Shown in pieces: positions 20,269 through 30,360 of a stretch of DNA of 64,000 nucleotides. Source of the DNA: Anopheles merus. Its lineage: Eukaryota; Arthropoda; Insecta; Diptera; Culicidae. The stretch lies in the NCBI RefSeq assembly GCF_017562075.2, contig NW_024427600.1, positions 186,001 through 250,000 on the forward strand, read 5' to 3'. Below the pieces are notes generated by a model. That model worked only from the letters and a program-made list of their open reading frames with translations. It did no database searches and had not been told where the DNA came from. Position 1 is the first letter of the stretch; each line of letters starts with the position of its first letter. The translations under genes and the position numbers were made by a program.

Positions 20269-23200
20269 TTACGCTTCTTGCTTAGTTGGTCGAAGTGCTT
20301 GGTGGGTTATTTTCCAACAACTGTTTTGCCCAATGACATGGGCGATCTTTGTCTTCTTGCGAGGAGGCTTCGTTTCATTGTTGTCATTGTTAGGCTGAAG
20401 CGGTCTGATTCGATGTGTGCCCTGGTGTTGCTGAGATGTTGTGTGGAGAAGCAAATGTTCTTTTTGCTCTATATTTAATACGGCAACTCGGACAGCTGGC
20501 CGTTTTAATATGTTTTCTCCCACTTTTACTTCCACTGATCGTACTTGCCCATCCGGGGCCATATTCGCTTTCATAATTCTTCCTTTGATCCACTTTCCCG
20601 GAGGTGCGTTGTCATCAAACAGCACGACTATGTCTCCCACCTTTATGGGTTCTACGTGGTTAGTCCACTTATTTCGGCGTATTAGTGTTGGAAGATATTC
20701 TTTTTTCCAACGGTCCCAGAATATCTTTGAGTAATGCTGTGTGAGTTTGTACTGTTGCCTGTTTGCTGCCGAGGTTTCGTTCACTACTGGTGGTATATGG
20801 CTGCCATTTCGTCCAATAAGAAAATGAAATGGTGTGAGTATTTCGTCTTCTTCATTTTCCAGCGGTATGTGTGTTAAGGGCCGGGAATTAAGCATTGCCT
20901 CGATTTCAATTAAAGTGGCACGAAGTGTCTCTGGAGTCGGGTGTCGGTGACTCCATTCAGTAAACATGTGCCGCAATCCTTTCTTGATATTTTGTATTTG
21001 CCGCTCCCATGCTCCACCAAAATGGGGGGCGGAAGGGGGATTGAAGTGCCATTTTATTTCGTACTTGAGCGCCGATTCATGTCCCATGCGCTTGTCGATT
21101 TCTGTTACTAATTCTCTTAATTCGCGCTCCGCACCAACAAAATTTTTTCCGTTATCGCTATACATGTTGCATATTTTTCCTCGGCGATTTTGGAAATTCT
21201 TCAGGCATACCATAAAACTGTCTGTGTCTAGCTTCTCGGCTAGTTCTATATGAACTGCTCTGGTATTCATGCACGAGAAGATAGCACCCCATCGTTTTTC
21301 CAACGATCTTTTTACTTGTACTTCGATAGGTCCAAAATAGTCGATCCCTGTATTATAAAACGGTGGTGTGTATGGGTGAGCTCTAAATTCTGGGAGAGGT
21401 GCCATAAAGGGGGCTACTGGTGCAGCGGTTTGTAGAATGCACTTTTGGCAACATTTCTTTATGTTCTTTAGGACTGCTCGCAAATTCACTATCCAATATT
21501 CTTGTCGAATTGCGCCGATAACTACGTTGTCGGCCTGATGCAAATAACGTTCATGGAAATTTCTCACTAACAATTTTACCAATCTTGGTTTCTGTGGCAG
21601 TATGATTGGCGTGCGTGTACCTTGGGGAAGCGCGCTGATGTTTTCCAATCTTCCACGGGAACGCATGATGCCATCGGAGTCTAAAAATGGTGATAGCTTG
21701 TTTAAAGGGCTTTGCTTTGGTACTGGTTGCCCTTTAGTGAGAGTCGCCATTTCTTCGGGAAATCCTTCCCATTGAGCACTGCGATACATTCCATTTCGGA
21801 CTAATTGGACGTCATCAGGCTGAATGGAACGTGTAAATGCTGAGCGATTTCTAATAGAATCGGCAAACTTTTTCAGAATTTTTAGATGTTTTAACAATCT
21901 AGGCCACGAAGAATAATTCTCGACTGGTATAGCTGTTTCTGCGTGTTGGTGTACAGCTACTACGCGGCATTCTTCATTCGTTTCTACGATCTCTTTGTGT
22001 GGCCAATCTGATTCGTCGTTTCTTAAAAACGAAGGTCCATTTACCCAAATCCAATCATTTGGATATGGTTTTGTTGCAATGTCTGCTGGATTTTCTCGAG
22101 ATGGAACCCATCTCCATTGGTCGGCTCGAGATGATTCTAAAATTTCGCCCACACGATGAGCAACAAATTGTGCGTATTTACGTCGATTTTTGAGCCAACT
22201 TAATACTACTTCCGAATCACTCCAGTATGTTATGTGTTTTACGAATAGGCGAAGTTCTTTTCTTATACTTTCGGTTAGACGTACACCTAGAACCGCAGCC
22301 TGTAACTCCAGCCTAGGAATGGACAATGGATTAATTGGCGCCACGCGTGCCTTTCCGGCCACAAGATAAATAAATACTGTTCCTTCTCTTGATACAGTGC
22401 GGGCGTAAACGCAAGCAGCAAATGCGTTCTCAGAAGCGTCTACGAAAGTATGCAATTCTAGCGGATCATTCAAGGATTTCACCAATTGCCTCGGAATTCG
22501 TATGTTTTCGGCACTCTTTACTACGCGTAGACATTCTTCCCATTTCTCTTGTAATTCATCTGGAATGGTAGAGTCCCAATCCTTCGTTATAACATGAAGT
22601 TCTCTCATTAAAATTCTGCCAGCTATTGTTACGTGGCTTATTAAGCCCAGCGGATCGTAAACACTCATGACACAACTAAGAACTTCTCTCATTGTTGGCC
22701 TGTCTTTTGTTACTTTGTTCATTTTGACTTGAAACCCAAAATGATCGATCGTTGAGTTCCAATGAACACCAAGTATCTTCTCGTAGTCTTGGCCCTTTTC
22801 TTCGATTTGTACTGAAGTTGTTTTTTGTTGTACACGATCTTGAGGAATTGTTTTCAGTAACTCCCCCCGGTTTGAGGTAAAATTTCTTATGTGAAAATCA
22901 GCAGCTTTGTGTACCTCAATTACTTGTCTCACTGTTTCAATTGCATCTTCCATTGTGAAAAAACTATCGAGATAGTCGTCAACATAATGTTGCCGAACTA
23001 TTGGGTCTACTGCCAGAGGGTGTGTTTCGGCGTGGGCAGCTGCGTTGGTATTCTTTACTACTTGTGCGCATGCAGGCGAACAAGTCGCGCCAAATGTCAT
23101 GACTTGCATGACGTACACATCGGGACACCGGTTTTCACAATCTCGCCACAGAATACGCTGAGAGTCCTGATCTTCTTCCCGTATTCTTACTCGGTGGAAC

Positions 23201-25476
23201 ATCTCTTGGATGTCCCCTGTGACGCAGATGTTGCCTTCTCGAAAACGTAGCAAGACACCGAAAAGTGAAGCCATTTCGTCAGGGCCAGATAGTAATTGGG
23301 AGTTCAGCGAAATGTGATTGACTTCAGCAGCCGCGTCAAACACCAATCGTGGTTTCGGTATCGGTTTGTTTCGGTTGACTACAACGAAATGCGGTAGATA
23401 GAAAGTTTTTGGTGTTGCAATAGCAACCTGGCTTGGCGTCAACTTTCTCAGATAACCCTTCTGTATGTAATCTGCAAATGTGTTCTTTGCCCAAACTTGC
23501 AGCTCTCTATTCTTATTCAACTGCTTTTCCAAACTTACTAGGCGTTTCAGTGCGTTTGGATAGCTATTTGGGAAGTGTGCCACTTCTGGTTTCCACAACA
23601 GTCCCACTTGATAATATCCATCCTTTTTCTCTAGTGTCTTTTCTAGAATTTTATTCGCTTGCTCTATCTCTTTGGGCACAAGAGGTTTTGTCACTTTCAC
23701 TCCAAAGTCTTCCGTACTGAAGTATTGTTGGATCATTCTATTCATTATTTCCTCGTTTTTGTGTACCATGAAATGATCCGATCTTGTTGCCGGTTGTGTG
23801 TACTCATTTCCGAATATTATCCATCCGAGTTTTGTTTTGATAGCCATCGGTTCTTCTGGACGGCCCATTCTGCGGTCTAATGGCATGATAAGGTGGCTGT
23901 GACTTAAGCCGATGAGGATGGTAGGGTAAGCGTTTGTAAACGATTCTATTTTAATGCCTTTCAGGTGTGGGTAAAGAGCAAGTAATCTATTGGTGTCTAT
24001 TGTTTGTTGTGGTAGTTGTAGATTTTTAACGGTTCGCACCTCTTTCAATAGGAATTCTTTTCCTTGATCATTTACAATCGTAAGTTGCACTCGACGACTG
24101 GTGTCTTGTTCTACCGTTAGATTTTGGGTCCACGTCATTGTTAATGGATCTTGCCGGCCTTGTAAACCTAACTTGTTTGCCAAATCTTCCTCCATCAGTG
24201 TTAGTGACGATCCAGCGTCCAAGAAAGCAAACGTTTTCATAGCCACTGACCCATTGCGTACGGTTATCGGAACGATCTGGTAGTAGACACGTACGTCGTT
24301 ATAGTGATAATATATTGGCTGGGGCACTTCATGTAACAGAGGATGATGCCGCCGAATACATCCCTGCACACTACATACTTTGGACAATGGGCAGTTTCTT
24401 TGGACATGCTCGCTGGAGAGGAGACATGTGAAACACAGATGGTGTTGTGTGGTGAATGCAATTCGGTCACTAATGTTTTTCTGTAAAAAGTTTTCACACT
24501 CTGGCAACGTATGTTGTCCTTTGCACAAGCGACAAACTGTGTGCAAGTTTTGAGCAATGTTCATTTGCTGGGAATTTCCTGGTGGTTTGCGATTGTGATA
24601 TTTGTGAACATTTACCTTGTTCTGTGGTCGCTCTGTTCTTTTTGGCAGACTTCGCAATGCCTTCGATATTTGGTGCATCCAATCGTTGAACTGGTCAAGC
24701 GTTACTTCGGAATTAGCTGCCTCTAGACTGGCTTTGTGCTGTGCCCAATTCAGTTGTTTATCGATCGAAAGTTTTGCCAACAATTCATCGATGAGTCGAG
24801 GATCATTCAAATAAGATCTTTTTCCTAAAATCTTTATATTTGTAACTAGGTTATCAAGAGCGTCAGAAAGCTCCATTATTTTCATTTGTCCTTCGACCTT
24901 TATTTTCACCACATCTTTCAATAGCTCTTTGTATACTTGGTCCGCTCTTCCAAATTGTTCTTCTAAACGAGCCATGATGGCCGGAACGTTCTGCGGATCC
25001 AAGAGTAAGGCACGCACTGCTTTTTCGGCTTCTCCCTTAACAAATCGTTGCAAACGATTCAAGTTTTCTAGCTTGCTAAAACCTGCTTCAATTGTTGTGT
25101 CTTCAAATGTCTTTTTGAAATGTGGCCAGTCTTGTGGTTTCCCATCAAATTCTGGAAGGTTTACTAATGTGGTTTTCTTGATATGGCGGCTGGCTTCCAA
25201 ACTATTGTTCTGTAATACCATGGCGAGTTCTAGTATGGCTTGATCTGGTGTGCTTTTCTTTTCTTCTTGTTGGTATTGGATTTTGATATCTTGGCATTTT
25301 ATGCACAACCATTCTTCTTCTGCGGTTGGTACCGCCGATAATTTGGCGCAGGCCAGGTGAAAATATCGATCGCATTCTTCACACTTAACAAACGGACTAT
25401 CACCGTTTGGTTCGGTACATAGGCGACATGCGCCGTTTTTGTTCTCAACAAAGTAATTGCTCTTCTTGTTAGCCAT
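20269..25476 (-). CDS. BEL/Pao gag-pol polyprotein with N-terminal PHD finger
   Basis: A single uninterrupted frame of about 1,735 codons. I start it at MANKK (25476) because its ATG sits in a good context (AAAATGG); an upstream in-frame ATG at 25551 lies in leader repeats. In order: a PHD-type finger (about residues 17-61, CRLCTEPNGD..CEEC..FHLAC..WLCIKC); a gag region of the DUF1759 kind; Cys/His knuckles (about 315-380); an aspartic protease (FLDAGSSLTLME, about 420); a reverse transcriptase with QHYVDDYLD (about 830); RNase H (FVDASENAF, WSDSEVVLSW, PADIATK); an integrase zinc region (HQAD..CCQKC); and a DDE core (GIDYFGP, SDNGKNF, FGGAWE about 1490). It makes virus-like particle proteins and copies and integrates the element. 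The length is normal for the family and all catalytic residues I looked for are present. Confidence 0.93.
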   Translation of the reverse strand: MANKKSNYFVENKNGACRLCTEPNGDSPFVKCEECDRYFHLACAKLSAVPTAEEEWLCIKCQDIKIQYQQEEKKSTPDQAILELAMVLQNNSLEASRHIKKTTLVNLPEFDGKPQDWPHFKKTFEDTTIEAGFSKLENLNRLQRFVKGEAEKAVRALLLDPQNVPAIMARLEEQFGRADQVYKELLKDVVKIKVEGQMKIMELSDALDNLVTNIKILGKRSYLNDPRLIDELLAKLSIDKQLNWAQHKASLEAANSEVTLDQFNDWMHQISKALRSLPKRTERPQNKVNVHKYHNRKPPGNSQQMNIAQNLHTVCRLCKGQHTLPECENFLQKNISDRIAFTTQHHLCFTCLLSSEHVQRNCPLSKVCSVQGCIRRHHPLLHEVPQPIYYHYNDVRVYYQIVPITVRNGSVAMKTFAFLDAGSSLTLMEEDLANKLGLQGRQDPLTMTWTQNLTVEQDTSRRVQLTIVNDQGKEFLLKEVRTVKNLQLPQQTIDTNRLLALYPHLKGIKIESFTNAYPTILIGLSHSHLIMPLDRRMGRPEEPMAIKTKLGWIIFGNEYTQPATRSDHFMVHKNEEIMNRMIQQYFSTEDFGVKVTKPLVPKEIEQANKILEKTLEKKDGYYQVGLLWKPEVAHFPNSYPNALKRLVSLEKQLNKNRELQVWAKNTFADYIQKGYLRKLTPSQVAIATPKTFYLPHFVVVNRNKPIPKPRLVFDAAAEVNHISLNSQLLSGPDEMASLFGVLLRFREGNICVTGDIQEMFHRVRIREEDQDSQRILWRDCENRCPDVYVMQVMTFGATCSPACAQVVKNTNAAAHAETHPLAVDPIVRQHYVDDYLDSFFTMEDAIETVRQVIEVHKAADFHIRNFTSNRGELLKTIPQDRVQQKTTSVQIEEKGQDYEKILGVHWNSTIDHFGFQVKMNKVTKDRPTMREVLSCVMSVYDPLGLISHVTIAGRILMRELHVITKDWDSTIPDELQEKWEECLRVVKSAENIRIPRQLVKSLNDPLELHTFVDASENAFAACVYARTVSREGTVFIYLVAGKARVAPINPLSIPRLELQAAVLGVRLTESIRKELRLFVKHITYWSDSEVVLSWLKNRRKYAQFVAHRVGEILESSRADQWRWVPSRENPADIATKPYPNDWIWVNGPSFLRNDESDWPHKEIVETNEECRVVAVHQHAETAIPVENYSSWPRLLKHLKILKKFADSIRNRSAFTRSIQPDDVQLVRNGMYRSAQWEGFPEEMATLTKGQPVPKQSPLNKLSPFLDSDGIMRSRGRLENISALPQGTRTPIILPQKPRLVKLLVRNFHERYLHQADNVVIGAIRQEYWIVNLRAVLKNIKKCCQKCILQTAAPVAPFMAPLPEFRAHPYTPPFYNTGIDYFGPIEVQVKRSLEKRWGAIFSCMNTRAVHIELAEKLDTDSFMVCLKNFQNRRGKICNMYSDNGKNFVGAERELRELVTEIDKRMGHESALKYEIKWHFNPPSAPHFGGAWERQIQNIKKGLRHMFTEWSHRHPTPETLRATLIEIEAMLNSRPLTHIPLENEEDEILTPFHFLIGRNGSHIPPVVNETSAANRQQYKLTQHYSKIFWDRWKKEYLPTLIRRNKWTNHVEPIKVGDIVVLFDDNAPPGKWIKGRIMKANMAPDGQVRSVEVKVGENILKRPAVRVAVLNIEQKEHLLLHTTSQQHQGTHRIRPLQPNNDNNETKPPRKKTKIAHVIGQNSCWKITHQALRPTKQEA

Positions 25477-25502
25477 TTTTACGACAATTCTACGACTGAC
25501 AG

Positions 25503-25860
25503 TCGTATGACAAAACAACATAAATTGATGCGGCTGGACACTCGGGACCACGGCGCACTTTAACGACGCGGATGGCTGGACACTCTGGCCAGAAGCACGG
25601 ACTTAGCTTTTTTTTCCAATCCGGTCGTATGACAAATAACATAAATTGATGCGGCTGGACACTCGGGACCACGGCGCACTTCAATGACGCGGATGGCTGG
25701 ACACTCTGGCCAGAAGCACGGACTTAGCTTTTTATTCCAATCCGGTCCAATGATGATGATGTGACGACGTCACAGATGGGCTGGACACTTCGGTTCCAGA
25801 AGCACACTCTGGGCTCGACCCTTCCGGTGCGGCTGGACACTCGGGACCACGGCGCACTTG
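25503..25860. repeat. Tandem repeats in the BEL leader
   Basis: A unit of about 122 bp (GTATGACAAA..TAAATTGATGCGGCTGG, with GACACTCGGGACCACGGCGC) occurs at about 25503-25624 and 25625-25746. A shorter third copy of the GCGGCTGGACACTCGGGACC block lies near 25829. They lie between the 5' LTR and gag. A shorter GGCTGGACACT motif recurs within each unit. Confidence 0.75.
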
Positions 25861-25960
25861 GTAACACGGAGCACGGTAGCTACACGGCTCGTCCACTCCG
25901 GTCTAGCAACGACGCGACGACACTATCTTACGGTGAGGCTCTCCTCTCTGGAGCCACCAA

Positions 25961-26511
25961 TGTTGCGGCCGAGGGGCTCCGCCGGGCGAAGGTTCCGGCT
26001 CCTACGGCTACAACGGGGAATTCTCCAAGCCTTTCAGCTAGTGCTCCTCGCTGCCTCGGGAGTCTATGCAACAGAAAGGGGGATCGTTCCTTGAGATTCG
26101 GATTATTTCGGATGTTATGAAATGAAGCTCTTAACACTTTGGCTTATCGTTCGAATCTGATTTGGCTCCAGCTTGAGCCGCCTTTATATACCAAAATTTT
26201 CACAATTTTTCTGCACGATACTAACCCAAAATTCTACGCCTTTCCTCCCACTCCCATTCCCGTTTGTCCCCAACTCCCATCGCGCTCCCGGTTTCCATTG
26301 TCACTCCCGGCGACATCTGTTCGCACCGGCGATTCCAGAAATTCCGCATCGATCAATCCATCGAGCAATCCTTTGTGTAGACGGTACCGGTGCTGCGCGT
26401 GCTGGTAGCGACGTTCATCGTGGGGGGTACGGCTGGCGTTTCGTGGAAATTCACCGATCTTGTGTCTTTTCATTTTTTATTTTTTATTCTGCATGCACTT
26501 CGCACGCAACA
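25961..26511 (-). repeat. BEL 5' LTR
   Basis: 551 bp, near-identical to 19690-20239, with terminal TGTTGC/GCAACA. On the minus strand the first internal bases are TTGGTGGCTCCAGAGAGG, where the primer-binding site should lie; I do not assign the tRNA. Confidence 0.9.
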
Positions 26512-26884
26512 AGACCAGTGCCTAACTGACCGATTTTGGTACCTTTAGAGCATATTAGCGATAAGTTCGGTTAAGGTCTTAAAGTAAGGTCGAATAAGGT
26601 CAAGGCAAACAGCTGATGAAAATTAGACTCCATCGATAGTAGCCAAAGAAATTCGAAAGAAGACAGACATATTGGACTAATCGGCAAAATTATATATGCG
26701 AGCGAAGGTTCAAACAATCTAAATGAAGTCTCTAAAAGATTGATGCACACGGAATAACACAAGGTAACAGGCTGATTATTAAAAAATATTGAAAATTTTT
26801 TTATAGAAATTGTTTATTTTAAACAACTTAAAATGTAGTGTAACATTTGGAAATTGGGATACACGTAAGGAGGACGTACAGGTT

Positions 26885-29027
26885 TTACAAAGAACATTTA
26901 AGGATCTCTTCATCAATCACAGCATTGTTGTTTCCAACTAGTGTTGGGAATTTCGTTAAAAAAAAGGAACGGAACGGAACTAGTTCATTTTTCAAAAAGA
27001 ACGGAACGTGAACCTGGGGTGCAAATGAACCGACCCAGAGCTGTCACTGTCAAGCCAAACTGTCATCCGTGGGGGGGGGGGGGAGGTGTTACTTGAGACA
27101 GGATATGAAAAGGCGTTTCTTAAATCATCATTCTGAAATCACCAAATCCAAATGGGTTCATCCTATATCCAGTAAGCTGTACCAGCTGTGCTAATATAAA
27201 GCATGCATTTATTATCTAGCATTTTTTTAACTTTGTAGATGCGACGACCATTTTCGGTCAAAGCCTTCCTGTACCACTAATAGGCTTGGCTATCAGTAAC
27301 TTAAATGCCCATAGCAGGATAATCATCCCAGCGTATGGGGGCACGATCCATTCGAGGCTTTTACCCATGCCGATGTTATTGAGCGGTAGGAGTTGACGAT
27401 TGTATCACGAGATTGACTAATTAATTGAAGTTCACTTACTACTTACAACAAATAGTTTTTTTTTCACATAAATCGTTTACAACATAACGGCACTCAAACG
27501 GTTGTCGAATGGAACAGAATGCTTCGAATCGAATGGCTAAATATTGGAATCATGCCGAGTACCAAGATCAAGCGGATATCGTGGCATAAAAAATAAATAC
27601 ATTTTATTTTTCGTTGTTCATAATCGCATATTAAAATACATCTCTTCCAACCCGTTCTGCCATATGAGTACAGATTTAATTTTTATAATAATTATTTGTC
27701 TGGTTAGGATAAGCTAAATTATAACAAAAAGTATAATAGATGTTACAAATAACACCATAACACCAAATAACATATTTTGGTTTCGCTTATCACGATTTTT
27801 ATAAACGATACGCGACGAAGTGCGATGAATATTCCTGTGAGCATGGGAGAGTGCACAGGCAACACATACTGTGTGCGAGAAAGAGTGAACAGTTATCTTG
27901 CATGCAGCAAGCAACAGCCGGACAAAGCCGGTTTTTTTAAAGAACGGAACGCACGAACGATAGCACCTTGCTGACAATATTGAAGCGGCAAAGACCGCAA
28001 CGGAGTGAACGGAAAGAACGTATTGAACGGAACGGAATGAACGGAAAGAACGGAATGAACGGAAAGAACGAAATGAACGGAAAGAACGAAATGAACGGAA
28101 CGGAACGGAATGAACGGAATGAACGGAACGGAGCGGAATGAACGGAAAGAACGGAATGAACGGAAAGAACGGAATGAACGGAACGGAACGATTTTGTATA
28201 AAGGATCGGAACGGAACGGCCTACATAAAGAACGGAACTTTTTTACTAGGTTCGGACCGGAACGGCCAACACTATTTCCAACAATGTGGATGATGTAATT
28301 TGCAAACAAACCTAGGATGGGAATCCTCTTACGTATACTAATGTGACTTAAAATTGGCAAGAGGAGGGATGGGAAGTTTAGGTTGTGGTTTGGAACGATG
28401 GCTTCTATAGCTTGCATTAGTATGCTCCAAGCACTAGATACCCTTGAACACAGGGCAAATCTGTGCTCCAGAGTCTCTATCCGGGAGCAGAATGAGCAGG
28501 CTGAGGAAGCACGATTCACCCTATCGAGCAGCAGTCCAAGAGGCACCTTATTGTGCACCAGCAAGTACAGCATCGACCGTTGATGTGATGATAGTTTGAA
28601 GCTGCTGACGTTTTTCCAGATCCATCGCTGTGGAAGGTGACTCCAAAGCCACTTTGGGGTCCGGAAGTCTGTCGATCATCATTTGCCGCAAACTTTTGGT
28701 CGTGATGGTAGGTACCGAAAGGTATGCGATCTGCTGGATTACCGTCCGAAGGCAAGGATATGATGTAGCAATGGAACCTAGGTTTGGGGGATTTCCAGCA
28801 TAAGCAATGTGCTGAGCGCCGACTTTTAGGTATCGCTGCCCAGCAACGTACCGATTCACCAGCAACGCCGTTGCAGTTATCGCGGGAATGTGAAGATTGA
28901 GACCACCTCGTCTGCGTGGGAGGGCAAATTGCGTCCATTGGATTCGAAATCCCCCAGACCCATCCCATAAGAAAGACCGCACCGTCCTAGATATTAAATC
29001 TATGTCTATTGACCGTGCACTACACAC
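26885..29027 (-). pseudogene. L1/Tx1-like RT C-terminal end, unit B copy
   Basis: Copy of 8337-10479 with the same frameshift, finger motif and hAT interruption. Confidence 0.7.
26939..28274. mobile_element. hAT-type transposon, unit B copy
   Basis: Copy of 8391-9726 with TTTCCAAC on each side (26931-26938, 28275-28282). The poly-G run and a T-run differ from unit A. It includes the diverged SINE (about 27238-27426) and the GGAACG minisatellite (27975-28268). Confidence 0.8.
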
Positions 29028-29562
29028 CGATGCAATGAACCAAAGTTTGGGCAGAAGGAAGAAAATAGGATAGGAAAATAATTTTTAAAATGCTTAAAAA
29101 TAACAAAAGATCAAAATGAACAACTTAAGGTAGTTGTAATCTTACATCGTAAACGAAATGAGGAAATCAAAATTCATTACGGAGAAAATGAAACATTAGT
29201 GTAGGAATTATAGTATATAGAAAGCAAACACAGAGGTAATGAGAGAGAAAGATAGATATGAAGAGTATGAGAGAGTCAGAGAAATTCGGACCTGTATGAA
29301 GATGCACGACATGATGAGGAGAGATAATAAACAGCAGTTGAGTTAGAATTGTCAGCTGGAAGTCATATACTGAGAGTGTTTTATGTGTTGATGTAGTCCG
29401 AAATGGTAATGCCCTTCTCCGGTCACTACAATGGCGCAGTTGAGTGGGAGATGAGTGATATTGTGAAGTTGTGTGTTGTGATATTATGTACGTTTCATTA
29501 TAATAAAATAGATCGATTTTTGGTTTCAGTCAATACCGGTGAGTGGTTTGTGAATTTGGATT
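29028..29562. other. Low-complexity sequence, unit B copy
   Basis: Copy of 10480-11013; nothing recognised. Confidence 0.4.
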
Positions 29563-29893
29563 ACCACGCATATTCCTTGAATCGAGGGATTGATGCCGAT
29601 GGATCTAGTGTTGTGGCAAGTATAAGTGCAGGTGAAGCACATTTCTTAGCCGATAGCACTCCATCACAAATGAGCTTTATGCGCATAGAAGGACGCATAT
29701 TCCTTTAATGAGATCGATGCAGATGATAGTGGTTGTAGCGCACATTCCTTGATGGAATCGATGCAATTATTAGCTCGAGTAGGCACATTCCTACGGGAAT
29801 CGATGCAATCGGGATTTGGCACAATCATAACAAGATGTATGAGCATAGAAGGATGATGGATTCACGCACATTCCTTTAATGGTGCAGTGGATT
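29563..29893. repeat. GCACATTCC short-repeat array, unit B copy
   Basis: Copy of 11014-11345. Confidence 0.6.
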
Positions 29894-30360
29894 GCTTATA
29901 ACAATAGCCGGCATCGCGAATAAATGAACACATTTTAACAGTCGTTTAAAGTTCATTTTGGTTTAACCGAGTTCATTTGTGGTTCATTCCTGTTAAAATT
30001 AACGATCGTCAAAACAGTTAACGACTGCTCGATATCGCATATAGGCAAACACGGGGGAAAAAATCGAGCAGTATAATTAAACGACTGTTAATTTGCATCG
30101 CGTACGCTCTTGACAGTCGTCTTAGAACGTTTGACGTTTAACTGTTCGGCCGCACTTTCGTCGCGCTCTGTGATTTTTCAGTAAATTTCTTGTGTTTTCT
30201 GCGTCGCATCGCATTGTTGCCTATTCTACGGACTATTAAACTGCTTCACATCATCGTTGCGTGTTGGCGAATTGTTTAGTTGCACCGCAACTGTGGTTTC
30301 CTGCTGTTTTTTTCCTGCTCGGCTTAGCAGTGTTGTGCTGTGATTACGCGTGATTTCGCG

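Larger units (their letters stand above)
19690..26511 (-). mobile_element. BEL/Pao LTR retrotransposon, apparently intact (6.8 kb)
   Basis: This is a complete element on the minus strand: 550/551-bp LTRs at 25961-26511 (5') and 19690-20239 (3'), with TGTTGC..GCAACA ends; a repeat-rich leader; one long gag-pol frame; and a polypurine tract. The 5-bp duplication AGACC flanks it (19685-19689 and 26512-26516). The empty site is preserved in unit A at 7963-7967, so insertion followed the duplication. The LTRs appear to differ by only one T in a homopolymer-rich stretch, which implies a very recent insertion. It may be transposition-competent; that is inference from the sequence. Confidence 0.93.
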
